Positions 45,493 through 56,481 of a stretch of 64,000 bases of DNA are shown in pieces (position 1 is the stretch's first letter; each line of letters begins with the position of its first letter). This stretch comes from Megamerina dolium (Eukaryota; Arthropoda; Insecta; Diptera; Megamerinidae). The notes under the pieces are model-generated. The model saw only the letters and a list, made by a program, of their open reading frames with translations, was not told the origin of the DNA and ran no database searches. The translations under genes were made by a program, and so were the position numbers. The stretch lies in NCBI GenBank assembly GCA_963854835.1, contig OY978530.1, positions 7,272,854 to 7,336,853 on the forward strand. The letters are read 5' to 3'.

Positions 45493-46500
45493 TTAACTTT
45501 TATGTGGAACAGTGGATGCTTCTGGCGTCGGTTTTACACCTTGCCTATTGTAGAGGTACCTCTGGTCTTTTCTATGGATATCGACGGGAATTTTCACGGC
45601 GAAAGCACATGTTGCGTCGTCCGATACTATTCTGTATGCACATGTAGCTCGCAATGCGCTGCGTCTGTGTACAGCCGCCCCTTTGGCACTTATTGTGGTA
45701 AGATGTTGTTTAAAACTTAGTCTCGAGTCAATCCATACTCCCAAGTACTTTACTGCCTTTTGCGGCAGTATATTGTGGCTACCGATCGTCAGATTCATCG
45801 TCTTCTTCTGCTTTTGTGCACTTATGAGATAAGCCTCCGCCTTTTGTGCCGCTAGCTCTAGTCCAGCATTACCAAGCAATCGCTGCACTCTCAATACTGT
45901 AAAATCCGGTTGCTGAAAAAATTTCGGATGGTTGGTAGTAAATAGGTCGGTACGTTCATTATTTCGAGAAACAAAGATTTGTTGGTACAATTCGCCGAGC
46001 TGAATGCCTTTTTTATGTCGAGTGTGATAACTGCGCAGAATTTCATTACAGCACGTCCGCCGCTGATGGCTTCCTTGGCTATATTTGTCACCATTCTGAT
46101 GGCATCCACCGTTGAAATTGCACGCCTGTAAACAAATTGCTTGTCGGAGAGACCCATGGGTCTTTCTTATTATACGCTGAGTATCATCCCTATTGTGTCC
46201 AGCATACATAGCGGCTGGTATGCAGATGGTTGGTCTGTTTTTCAGGTTTAAGTAGCAGCATCGATCGCTGTAATTTCCATTGCGTTGGAAAAATTCCTTT
46301 GAAAAGGCTCGCAGTATACATGTCCGCAAAAGTGTGCGGTACGCACGTATTGTAGCCATTGGGGACACCATCTGGATCTTGGGCCTTACTATTCTTAATT
46401 CGACCTAATGTGTGTAAAACACTTTTTTGGCAAGTTCGTTGGCACTTCTAGAGCATATTCTCGGTGGCTCATTTCCTCCCAGCCATAGCAGCGGTTTTTT
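45493..46500 (-). pseudogene. R1-clade LINE reverse transcriptase relic
   Basis: The minus strand carries QDPDGVPNGYNTCVPHTFAD (about 46400), SLFKGIFPTQWK, GLSDKQF and STVDAIRMVTNIAKEAISGG, AVITLDIKKAFSSANC (46157-45891), then AAQKAEAYLISAQKQKKT and AVKYLGVWIDSRLSFKQHL (about 45840-45720). YADD is not recognisable. The order and wording (KYLGVWID, AQKTE) are those of R1-clade elements, like the one at 60.1-63.3 kb. Frames are broken several times. Confidence 0.8.
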
Positions 46501-47664
46501 CTCAGTTCAATTGCTCTTTTGACGTCAAGCTTTCCCGTCCCATGCATACGTATTTGCTTGTTCTAAGAGTCTTTGTTTTACATGCTTGATTGAATGTGAA
46601 GAAAATCCTGTCTTTGATATTTCCTGAAATCGTTGACTTAGCTACTCCGTATGTTGTTGCCAGAGACAAATAACTAGCATCGTTTCCAATTTTTTAATGA
46701 TTTCGAGATTTTGCATATTTTCTAGTAAATATGATAACACTATGTAGCTCTATGTATTTAATAGCACGTGCTTGCTCACATAGGGTATTCATTTCACTAA
46801 ATTCGAAACAAAACAAAAGAATGTTAGATATTTGATTGAATTAATAATCAAAATCGTAAGAAAAGTTCGTAAGCTATTTCGTATTCTTGCTTTGTATATT
46901 TTTGGTTGTTTTTGTATTGAAAATTGCTATTACTATTTTGTTTACTACTTAGAGTGTCGGCCAAAACGTGCACATTATGTAAGTTGTGCTTGTGTTTTCA
47001 CAGCAATGCTACCGATGAGTTTGCACAATGTTGTACCGTAAGCAGAATAACGGCAAACGGCGAATTTCGCCACTTTTTCAAATATTAAAAATAATGAGTA
47101 TTATGATAATGATGGCTAAGACGTATCTTGTAGTAAAATCCTGAGAATCTCACCTTTCCAATCCTTTTTGCACGCTTCGTCTAGAAAATATTACAATTTC
47201 AATTTACAATTCTTCTTCTTCTTCCTCGATAATGTCGTTAATATCAACTTTGTTTTTGTATTTTTCGAGAATACTGATGATGGTAAGGAGATGTGTGTTC
47301 TAAACAAACTTCCCAGTAATAACAAACCCAGTCACGTAACCTAGTAACATGATGGTAACGGGTGTCATTTTAATAGTCACACAACCCTGATCATTGCTAC
47401 CACTATATTAAGAGCTGTGGCAAAAACGGGCAAACATTTTTGTATACATGTGATTTTCTATCACCTTCTTACATACATGTTTGCCTCAAAACAAGTTATA
47501 CGCATCTATCCTTATCACACTTATTGGTTTTTAACCTAGTACAAAATAAAGTTACTTTTTAGCCAATGCCGCACAGATAGTGCAGCAGCTAAGTGGTTAT
47601 ACCTGAACTCTACATTGGGAAGCAACATTTTTAAAATATATATTTACATTTTTCATCTAAAAAA
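46500..47664. other. Unassigned AT-rich DNA
   Basis: No gene recognised. A CTTCTTCTTCTTCCT run is at 47211-47226. Confidence 0.45.
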
Positions 47665-47673
47665 AATTAATTA

Positions 47674-47706
<33 letters not shown>

Positions 47707-47756
47707 AGCTATGAAGCACCGCGACCTGAAATTCTTTTGTGCAGCCTATTCCCTAA

Positions 47757-47963
47757 CTAGCAGATCTCAAGACTATTTATAAATCTTCTCACTGCTGTGG
47801 GATTGATTTTAACTAGGTCCCTGGGGACTATGAATCCGTTGCCTAGGTAGCTTAGTCTGCGTCTAGCCACAGCTGGGCAATTGCAAAGAACGTGTTCTGC
47901 TGTTTCCTGCTCTTCAAGACAGAGTCGACAGAGATAGTTGTTTGCCACACCCATTTTCATCAT
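47757..47963 (-). pseudogene. LINE C-terminal CCHC-type domain
   Basis: YLCRLCLEEQETAEHVLCNC is a C-x2-C-x8-H-x4-C motif, followed by PAVARRRLSYLG and a tail ending NSLEIC*. Close to CRLCHKEQEASEHILCNCPA in the fragment at 31.1 kb. It is separated from the upstream frame by a stop at 48084 (YWRAQTGM*). Confidence 0.8.
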
Positions 47964-48083
47964 GTGATAATTACGTTTACAATGACCTGTTAGTAGTTCA
48001 GTGTACAGTTTGATGTCTTTTCTGCTGAGGTTCTAGATAGTATCTAACTTAATATTTTTAGGGTCAATGAATGTTTTCGACTG

Positions 48084-49286
48084 CTACATGCCTGTTTGGG
48101 CTCTCCAGTAATCGGTTAGACCACTTTTTTCCTTTTCACATATTAAGTTGTTCATGAAGGCGTAGATCCCCTCCTGAAAAGTGGAAGCTATTTTTCCCAT
48201 ACCAATTGCCTTCCGGAAATTTGGCCCTAAAATTCCCGCTCCAGCACTGCCATCTTCCATTTTGGACCCATCAGTGTACCATAACTGTGAGCCCTGATCT
48301 AGAAATATCTCGTTGTTTCTCCACGCTGAGCGATCATGAATGATCACTTCGAAGAGTTTGGAGAATATAAATTTTTTATCCATCCTGTCAAAGACCGTGA
48401 GGCCCGGTGAATTCCAGACTACGTCTAGAATCTTAATGTGCCCTTTTAGGTCACCTTCTTTCAGGTGAATAGAGTTCGAAAGCCTTATGGCTGCACTGGC
48501 TGCTGCCCTCTTAACCACAAGGTGTAGAGGATTGAGACCTGTGATTATTTCTAAAGCTGCTGTGGGGCTAGTTTTCATCGCTCCCGTTACGCTCAAACAG
48601 GCTATTCGATGAATCCTGTTAAAGATCATCTGAGCCCCAATTTGATTTACCTTCGGCCACCATGCCAGAGAGGCATGGGTGATCATTGTTACTATTAAAG
48701 TTTTGTAAGACCGCGACATCATTTTAGGTGGTAGTCCCCATGTTTTAGCATACAGCCTTTGGCAAGCGAAGGTAGCCCTCAGGGCTTTGTTCGTGATGTA
48801 TGATAAATGGTTGTTCCAAGTAACAGTTTTATCCAGGATTACTCCCAAATATTTCATCTCCTCAGAGAGTGTTAGTTCTGTTTCACCTAACTTCAAGATC
48901 CCCAAAGTTAACTTCCTCCTCTTCGTGAAGGGTACTAGCGTCGTTTTGCTAGGGTTTATCGAAAGTTCTTTCTCTTGACACCAGTCTTGTGTGATGTCAA
49001 GAGTTAGTTGCATACGCTCAGTTATGGTAGAGTCAAATTTGCGTCTAACCATAATTATTAAGTCATCTGCAAAATCCTGAACTTCGAATCCGAGATCATC
49101 GAGAGTTTGTAAAAGCTCGTCAATGACCAATAACCATAGAAGCGGCGATAAAACGCCTCCTTGAGAACAACCCTTGGTTGACTTGACAATTAATTTTTCT
49201 GTCCCCATTTCGTAAATTAATGTCCTGTTTTTCAGCATATTAAGAACCCATGTTATGATCAGTCTATGAATTTGCTTCCTGACCAT
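48084..49286 (-). pseudogene. LINE reverse transcriptase with truncated RNase H, 400-codon open frame
   Basis: The frame has LNMLKNRTLIYEMGTEKLIV, KGCSQGGVLSPLLWLLVIDE (motif B), VQDFADDLIIMVRR (motif C, FADD), INPSKTTLVPFTKRRK and MKYLGVILDKTVTWNNHL, then a thumb. RNase H begins WYTDGSKMEDGSAGAGILG (residues about 333-351, first Asp) but after IASTFQ jumps to EGIYAFMNNLICEKEKSGLT, which aligns with sequence past the RNase H end in the sister copy (FISNLIFEREERDLLDYWRA). About 100 residues with the other catalytic positions are missing, yet the frame stays open. Confidence 0.85.
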
Positions 49287-50145
49287 ACCTTCCTTAATAG
49301 ACCTGAAAGTACCATTATCAAAAGCTCCTGTAATATCAACCGATGTACAAAGAGCTATTTATTTACCCTCCAGTGCCTGTTCGATTTTACTCGTTAGGCA
49401 ATGTATTGCAGTCTCAGTCTACTTGCCTGACTGGTAAGCATATTGTTCAGTATAGAGTTGTGTACCTCTAAGATAAACTTCTCTGATGTACTGATCTATA
49501 ATTTTCCATTGCTTTTAGCAGGAAGGATGTTAGGCATATGGCCCGAAAGGATTTGGGCGTGTGATCCGCCTTTTTCCCTGCTTTCGGGATGAAAGCGACC
49601 CCAGCTTTTGTCCATGATTTAGGCACCGCACCTAATTCCAGGCTTATCCTGAAAATTGTTGTTAGAATTGGTGCTTATACATCAGCCCCTTGCCGAAGAA
49701 AGCAAGGTTTAATATCATCAATACCCGGAGATTTAAATGGATTAAATGTGGAGATTGCCCATTTAGTTTTATTGACGGTAAAATTTTTATGAGCTAGTGA
49801 CAGTGACCTGCGTGTAGCCATCAAGAAACTGATATCCTCGATGCTTTCACTGTCCTTATCACAGGTGGCACAGCCTGGAAAGTGAGTGTCCAGCAGTAAC
49901 TGTCCCGTTTCTTTCAGGCTTCCCGTATAATTTCCGTCTGCCTTTTTAAGTGTAGAAAGGCCAACAGAGTAATCTTTTTTGAGCGATTTCTGGAGTCTGG
50001 AGCGCCTCGATCTCCTCGCAGAACCTGTTCCATGAATCTCTCTTAGATTCTCTCAGTTTGCTATTGTAAGCCGTTAAGGCACATTTATAGCCATTTATTG
50101 GACTTGGCTCTGTTAAAAAGATGACGTGCTTTCTTGCGTAACTTG

Positions 50146-51396
50146 TTAAGTTCCTCGCTCCACCAAGGGACGTTCAGCCAGGGACATCCCTAGCTCGACA
50201 AGGTCACCTTTGTGAAGCCTGTTTAGCACTCTCCATTCGCTGACACAAATGTCCGAGTTCTGTAACTTAATTTTCCCCAGAATTCGGTCATTTTGCCACG
50301 ATACTGAGCCAGGGAAGTATCCGACAAAGATTTTGGCCTTCAGCACTTCTGCCTCGTCCACAACCTTTAAATCGGCTCCCTCCCATGGCTTCAGAGCTGG
50401 TACCATCTTTTTCAACCAGGCCACAGTTTCGTCGTCCAGACAGTTAATAAGTAACCGGTCTTAAAACCATAGCCTGCAAAGTGAGACTTCACCGTGCCAC
50501 CGCGGGACTCGTAGACCCTGTCGATGATGCATTTCTGCACCTTACCAATTTCCTCAGTGGACCATATGCCCTCCGGGAAATTGTTTGGGATAACCCCGAC
50601 CTTCTTAGAGCGGACAGCTTCAGCCAGAGTTAGCTTCGAACAGGGAACGCACACAGGGGCGATTTGTGGAGCCACTCCTTTAGAAGCCACCGCCTCCATC
50701 TCCCCGCAGGCCGGCACAGCGAACGCAGTCGAAGGTACTGTTGATGGTCTATCAACCCTATCCTCAGGTGCGAATCGCTTTATCGGCTTAGAGCTCGACG
50801 TCAGAGTGCAGTCATCCGATCGGGATCTTTTCGGGGTCGTCTGTACGTCGCTGGTCGTAATGACTCCAGTAGACTTTATCGCCGAGGACCTTGCTGTTTC
50901 CAGCGGTAGGCCCTTGGCAAGTAAAGCTTTCAACCTCTTTCGTCCAGCCCCGGACAGCTTCACCCTGTCGGTTTTGGAGCCTTCTTGTAAGATAACGCGT
51001 TCCTCCTCAGGGGTGATGTGAGTTCCAGCCGACTCCTGGCTAAGTTGGACGTCCATCCTTTCAAGACTGTCGGACCGCATGCCCCCTCCGACTGGTCCCG
51101 GTCCATGTTCTTAGTGGATATGGGACCGTCTCCAGCTAATCGTAGACTGTAATTTCAGTGACGTTTGGACCAAGTGTCCCCTCGTTCACTGAAATTTTTG
51201 GGCTTTACTCACGTTTCGCAGGTGTGTAGTCCATATTTTTTTTCTCAAATTTAGAAACCATGAGATCTGATATTTGATTGAAACTTGCATTTTGGTCACC
51301 CATGGGTGCCCCCAATGGGAAGGCAAATTGAAACCGTAGGTTCGCCAGACCTTGTACGGAGTTCGCTGTTATGCTTGACTCTACCCCGTCAAGCAA
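50146..51396 (-). pseudogene. LINE ORF1 (DUF4780-type), fused to RT linker DNA
   Basis: The frame 51080-50415 has a Ser/Thr-rich N-terminus, GAGRKRLKALLAKGLPLETA, RSRSDDCTLTSSSKPIKRF and KLTLAEAVRSKKVGVIPNNF, then WSTEEIGKVQKCIIDRVYES. A shift near 50440 continues AWLKKMVPALKPWEGADLKV, KAKIFVGYFPGSVSW and SEWRVLNRLHKGD. This is the DUF4780-type ORF1 domain. The frame reads on out of frame into the linker (LAERPLVERGT*). An upstream frame at 51396-51205 may be the original N-terminus. Confidence 0.75.
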
Positions 51397-51471
51397 GTTC
51401 GCAGGAATAGCTGTTCCACCGCGATTTTAGGGGGTTATTTTAGGTAATTTAGGAGTCGGTCCATGCCACAG

Positions 51472-51526
51472 ACTGTCAAGGCTAGGCCTTGACTGTCAAG
51501 GCTAGGCCTTGACAGCCTGTAGCATG
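51472..51526. repeat. Tandem duplication of a 20-bp near-palindrome
   Basis: ACTGTCAAGGCTAGGCCTTG occurs twice head to tail, then ACAGCC. Each unit contains GTCAAGG...CCTTGAC, a hairpin with a short loop, and the pair can also fold together. It lies just upstream of the LINE ORF1, probably in its 5' UTR. Confidence 0.85.
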
Positions 51527-51679
51527 AGCGGACTCTGGCTTGGGAGTTTTCCTTCTCCTCCGCACGACTATTCTGCAACCCAAATCCAGCAGAGACATGA
51601 CCGTACTGAAAATGAGCTATTGGTCAGATAATAGCCGCACTTCCCCTAAGGGTGGACCAATTTGCTAGTGTTTAGGCGG

Positions 51680-51791
51680 TACTGTTAGAAAGAAAAATCT
51701 TATAGATATCAAATTTTGTTATGCTTCAGCCGGGGATTGAACCCACGACCTACAGATCAGAAGGGCAACGCACTAAGCTACGGCACCCACT
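51680..51791 (-). mobile_element. SINE copy, 3' truncated
   Basis: The minus strand starts GTGGGTGCCGTAGCTTAGTG and continues through GGTTCAATCCCCGGC, GCATAACAAA and AGATTTTTCTTTC, parallel to 15440-15560. Similarity ends near 51680. Confidence 0.85.
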
Positions 51792-51796
51792 ACATT

Positions 51797-52090
51797 TTAA
51801 TAAAACCAACATAAATTTTTACATTAAAAAAATTGATTACATAAAATCTTATATAAAACAACAGAAATTTAGATATTAAAAAAACTTATTAAAGCACTAT
51901 AGAGGATAGAGCAAAGCACATTTTTTCTAAGCTTTGTGTCACAGAAATCTTTGTTTACTATGAACCTATTGATTTAGAAATTGCCAGTTACTTGCCGCCA
52001 GATTTCGAATGAAAACTGCGCTTCTACAGCCGGAGATCGAACTCACAACCTAGAGGTCGGAACACTAATCACTTATCTATGGCAACATAC
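51797..52090 (-). mobile_element. Diverged SINE copy
   Basis: The minus strand has GTTGCCATAGATAAGTGATT, GAGTTCGATCTCCGGC (B box), GGCAAGTAACTGGCAATTTC and TCTGTGACACAAAGCTTAG, which align with the body of the complete SINE (TCGGCAAGCAATTGGCAATTC, CTCTGTGACAAAGCTCAG). It confirms the body belongs to the family. Confidence 0.75.
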
Positions 52091-52099
52091 GAAAACATT

Positions 52100-52796
52100 G
52101 TTCATTTTTACATACATCATTAGCAATTAACAAAATAACAACCTTAAAATCAGTTTGTTTCTTTTTTTTTAAATAATTGCGAAGAGAGCTCAACTTTAAA
52201 GTTGAGTTGTTTCCGACTATACACACACATACACACATATATATTGTAACACGCGTATTATTGTTAAAAACAAACATATTAAAATTTAATAATAAAAAAA
52301 AATAATAAAATGACAATATAAAAATAATAATAAATTAAAAAAAAATCCATGTCGCGATCAGGGATCGAACCCGTACACGTACGCAAAGCACAGCAAATAA
52401 ACACAAACACATGGAGCCAGCATGAGAATTATTGTATGGTTTAGCATGCGGCTAATGGAGAAAGGTCATGCTCAACCAACAAGAATTGAGAAAAGCGACT
52501 TCCGTACATGATCGGACAAGTGATATGTCTACATGTGCTTGCCCAGTTAGAATCTCTATTACGAAGTGTCTTTCCTTAGTCTCAAGAATATTGCAACAAC
52601 GACCCGTTGTGAGATTTATCACCAACGAGTACTCTATTGAAGCAGTTCCATCTACGGTTCCCGACAATAAGAGTTCTTGCCCTGAAATGAACCCACTACG
52701 AGTGCTTCGGGTAGTCAACTGCGAGCCTTCTGCTCTGCCTAGTAGTCATTTTGACCACTTAAAATATACATATGCATATACACATATATAAAAAAA
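52100..52796. other. Unassigned DNA with a further tRNA-like B box
   Basis: The minus strand near 52375-52340 has GTACGGGTTCGATCCCTGATCGCG, a good B box, but no A box or stem. Frames at 52452-52791 on both strands are open but unrecognised. Confidence 0.4.
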
Positions 52797-52813
52797 ACAT
52801 ATATACCACTTAA

Positions 52814-52958
<145 letters not shown>

Positions 52959-53021
52959 ATACATTCTGTCAAAAAAGTACCCGGAAATTCTCATTTTTAA
53001 TTTTTCCTCTAAGAATATTTC

Positions 53022-53578
53022 AAAAGAGTCCCGGCGTCTTGGACAGCACGTCACTGTTGACAACTACGCTTTTGAAGTAGTAAGGGACTAACAGGTGTTA
53101 CTTTGGGCTGAGTAAGCAATTGAGAAGTCGAGCCCTCTCTCGAAGAACGAAAACTACACTCTACAAGTCTCTCATCATGCCTGCCCTAACATATGGCGCT
53201 GAAGCCTGGACAATTTCCACCTCGGATGAGCGAATTCTTGTGGTTTTCGAGAGAAAAGTCCTACGTAAGATCTTTGGACCTATTTGCGTTGGTGGCGAGT
53301 ACCAAATAAGGTACAACCATGAGCTGTACGAGCTGTATGCCGATATTGACATAGTAAAGCGCATCAAAATCCAGCGGCTGCGCAGGCCTCTGGAGGACGG
53401 CGCAGAAGAGGAAGACCAAACCTCCGGTAGAAAGACCAAGTACTAGAGAACCTGACGGCGCTTGGAATTTCTAACTGGCGCCAGCTAGCGAAGAACAGAG
53501 ATGGCTGGCGAAGCATGTTATTTTCGGCCTAAATCGATATTCGGTTGTTATGGCCACATAAGAAGAAGAATACTATGT
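53022..53578 (+). mobile_element. RTE/BovB-type LINE 3' fragment (copy D)
   Basis: Starts at GAGTCCCGGCGTCTTGGACA (as 37068) and runs to GGCCACATAAGAAGAAGAAT. Two deletions relative to copy C: about 95 bp after TTTGAAGTAGTAAGGGACT (near 53090), and about 70 bp inside the C-terminal domain (RLRRPLEDGAEEEDQ, near 53387). The frame 53120-53446 keeps the thumb region SRALSRRTKTTLYKSLIMP. The tail is of the AAG type. Confidence 0.9.
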
Positions 53579-53589
53579 ACGGCTTCGCA

Positions 53590-54340
53590 AACTGCCCAGA
53601 CTCAGAGAACCTGGATGTTGGAAGAGTACTCAATAAGGACACAGTAGCATCCTCAGACATGTACCTATAGATATATTTGACAATTGGACTGCCCTCGCAA
53701 GCTGGCTTTTAAAAGCGGCATTAAGGTTTTATTTCTAAGTAGGAATGAGTGGAAGAAAGGTGAGATCCTGGCTGGTAGGAAAGCATAAATTTTCAGTGAT
53801 GGTTCCAAAATAGACTCTGGAGTTGGAGCAGGAATCTACGGTGTCCTTAGAAATAACAACGTCCGTAAAACTTCCATCACATTGCAGCGTATTCTAGGCG
53901 GAAGAATATATGATTCTGCAGGCATGCTCCAGCATTTTGTATAGATCTAGGGTTGTCATATACAAACTTATAGTAGTCTGCACAGGCCACTAGGACATTG
54001 GAACATATGCAGCGAAAATGGGTATTACGAAAAACGATCATTGGAGAAGTTGTAACAACATAGCTCCTAAGGAGACGGTGCAACATTTTTTGTGTAAATA
54101 CCCGGCCTTGTCCAGAACCTAATATCATCCTTAGGAAATCCCTTCTTAGATAACTTAGGACAGTTATCTATAATAGAGATCTCCCATATCCTAAAATTTA
54201 TAAACAACTGCGTTGGTTTAACACATCCCTTAACACCCAGTAGATCTTAGCGAGTTTTATGGCTCAAAACGGCATTTTGTTTGCTACTTGAGCGCAGCCA
54301 AGTCGCAGCCATTCTACCTACCTACCTGCCTACCTAATTA
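53590..54340 (+). mobile_element. LOA/I-type LINE 3' fragment with (CTAC)n tail
   Basis: The plus strand shows an RNase H start FSDGSKIDSGVGAGIYG (about 53790-53840), then ITKNDHWRSCNNI, ETVQHFLCKYPALSRT (54070-54120, C-terminal zinc motif) and LGNPFLDNLGQL with frame breaks. It ends CTACCTACCTACCTGCCTAC near 54340. It is related to the 21.8-26.6 kb element (VHHFLCRYSALARR) but in the opposite orientation. The middle of RNase H is missing. Confidence 0.75.
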
Positions 54341-54344
54341 TGCA

Positions 54345-54729
54345 AAAACTCTGCCACCCAATGTTTTATGGTCGTAAACGAAGAAGCAGACTCCCCCAGA
54401 GTAGAATCTAGTTCGGCTTTAATATTCCTTGGACTGAGACCTTTCAAAAGAAAGTATTGAACTACATAACGGTGACCAATTTTTTCCATGTTTACAAATT
54501 CACTGAGGTCGTTAACTTTCGCCTTGAAACTTAAAACATATGTTTGAAAGGGTTGCCACTTTTCACCAAATTGCTAATTTTTTTCAAACTACTGCCACCA
54601 TCTATATGTCAGGTCGGGTAGTTCTGGGACCGCCCTCGTACATATCGCTATTCTTAATTACTTACTATTCTTAGTACTTACCATAATTCGTCCTTGTCTT
54701 GATTCTCTTTTTTTATACTTACATTACTT
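54345..54729. other. Unassigned DNA
   Basis: A minus-strand stretch near 54350-54620 has retroelement-like composition but no motif I can name. Confidence 0.35.
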
Positions 54730-54732
54730 GTA

Positions 54733-55215
54733 TTGAAAGCTGAATCAATAACGATAGGTTTCGTGACATCAAGAATGAAGCTCCAAGTTAGAAGGTGTTT
54801 CCCATGCTTTGGATTCGGACACTACCAGTACGAATATAAAGGATTATACAGAAAGGGAAAAGGATCCTGTACGCGCTGCGGACAAAAACGCCACAGGGGA
54901 AAATGTGCAACAACCCACCAAAGCGTTACCTCTGCGCTTCTGCTGGTCATAGCTCAGTTGATCGAGAACCAGGTTGGAAAAAGTGCTTCGAGTACAAGAA
55001 AATGGTAACAAAGTGAAGGTCATACAAGCAAACATGCACAGAAACAAAATCAAAGTTACTCTCATGCAGCAGATTGCCATAGAAAAGGAAGTCAACGCGA
55101 TCGCAATCAGCGAACAACATAATAAAATTGAAAGGGTAACCTGGGTAGAAGACGAATCCGAACCAGCTGCTATTCTCTTCAGTTCAACAGCACAATTGAG
55201 GTGAAAAGTACTCGG
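54733..55215 (+). pseudogene. R1-clade LINE: ORF1 zinc knuckles and ORF2 start
   Basis: The frame 54733-55008 has RCFPCFGFGHYQYEYKG and SCTRCGQKRHRGKCAT, CCHC knuckles of an R1-type ORF1 (the last Cys of the first knuckle is Tyr). In another frame NNPPKRYLC follows, then the start of the ORF2 endonuclease: KVKVIQANMHRNKIKVTLMQ and VNAIAISEQHNKIERVTWVE. The fragment ends near 55215, before any catalytic motif other than the initial QxN. Confidence 0.75.
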
Positions 55216-55282
55216 AGAGGAAACGGCTTTATATATTGTATAGGCCGAGTTTTCGTGTTGATGACATTATGTAATTGAAATA

Positions 55283-55545
55283 ATAACTAGGACAAAGCGT
55301 TGATGGGTTGCCCATATCGCTCGCATTACAGACAATCGATGGACAAAAAGAATTCTTGAATCGAGACCACGAGAAGACAAGAGAAAGGTTGGAAGACCAC
55401 CTACAAGATGGAGTTACGATATCAAGAGAATATCTAGATACTGGATAAAGACAGAGCAGGATAGGAAAAATTGGAAAAATAAGGAGGAGTCCTATGTTCA
55501 ACAGTGGACACAAATGGCTGGATGATGTTAATGATGATGACACCT
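55283..55545 (+). mobile_element. Second RTE family, 3' end with (ATG)n tail
   Basis: The frame reads WVAHIARITDNRWTKRILES, RPREDKRKVGRPPTRWSYDI and NKEESYVQQWTQMAG*, the C-terminal domain of RTE-1-like elements, closer to canonical RTE than the family at 5-8 kb. It ends GATGATGTTAATGATGATGA. Only about 260 bp remain. Confidence 0.8.
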
Positions 55546-55549
55546 GGCT

Positions 55550-56340
55550 AAGAGAAGGCGTATTTCCAGAAGTATGGAAAAAACTGTTTGTCACCATCGT
55601 GACACAAAACTAAACATTGCAGCGGCTGTCAAAATTATGAAAAAGTCGAAGTCATTCGTCGAGCATTGGGTGGAGTAACGGAAATGTGAAAAAAGTGTAA
55701 GGAAATGTCCCAACATCAAGCCAAACGTAGCTACAATATCACGTAAGATCAGAAGATCAGCACTATTAAGCACCGCCTGCACTATTAACCATCGTGAATA
55801 AGTTTTATGGCACAAGTAATAGCTATTGGCTTCTGTTGGAAAATAATAATTAAAAAAACAATAGTCACTTGTGCACCGCATGGGAAAAGCGACATGAGAT
55901 TCATGAAAAGATTTTGCCGTAGCAGTGATTAGACTGCTATCCTGTTGAAAATTTTTGGGCCATCATCATCAGGCTCTTGGGAGTAATAGACCTCTATACC
56001 ACGCGAAAAACTTAAGCCAAAGTATTCCCAGCCATTGCGCCCGAGTTATAGATAATCAAGAAGACTGGACAAAATATTGATGTTGTAGTGCATTAGCCAA
56101 GGGAACAGAAAACCATTTTATGAGACAGATTAAACAGAGTATAACTTTTCAGGAGTTTCCCAATAGCGATGATAGGATTTTGATAGCTTATGGAGGTCAT
56201 AATTGTTTTTTAATTTTTGTCATTTTATGTTCTTTGCCTTCAGTAAAGTTTGTTATTTCACCATGAACAAATTCACGTTATCACAAGTTTTGGAAATCGT
56301 CCAAATATTTTTTAAGGGACGCAAAAAGACGTTCCATTAC
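55550..56340. other. Unassigned DNA
   Basis: No gene recognised. Small Tc1/mariner-like words (NCRGCQNYEKVEVIRRALGG, near 55615) hint at an eroded transposase, but not enough to call. Confidence 0.35.
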
Positions 56341-56481
56341 TGTGAATGGCAAGCGTTATCGGACCATCTCTACTAATGATGAGTGATTTTTCACTTTCGG
56401 TGCTTTAATCACCGTGATTGAACAATCGCTATAGTGATTTCTATTGCTAGTCTACAATAACCGTGATTAGTAATTTTTGTA

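Larger units (their letters stand above)
47673..51400 (-). mobile_element. LOA/I-type LINE lacking its endonuclease, (TAA)n tail
   Basis: Minus-strand order: ORF1 (51396-50146), then directly the endonuclease-RT linker (VPWWSEELNKLRKKARHLFN, around 50160-50100), RT (about 49800-48300), a truncated RNase H (48270-48160), the C-terminal zinc motif CRLCLEEQETAEHVLCNCPA (47930-47870) and a (TAA)n tail at 47705-47673. The endonuclease is deleted between ORF1 and the linker. The same family gave the 600-bp insertion at 30.9 kb. Confidence 0.88.

Noticed and set aside
52452..52791. Novel ~100-codon genes on both strands
   Set aside because: Open on both strands in the same place, no start context or motif, flanked by SINE remains and a microsatellite.
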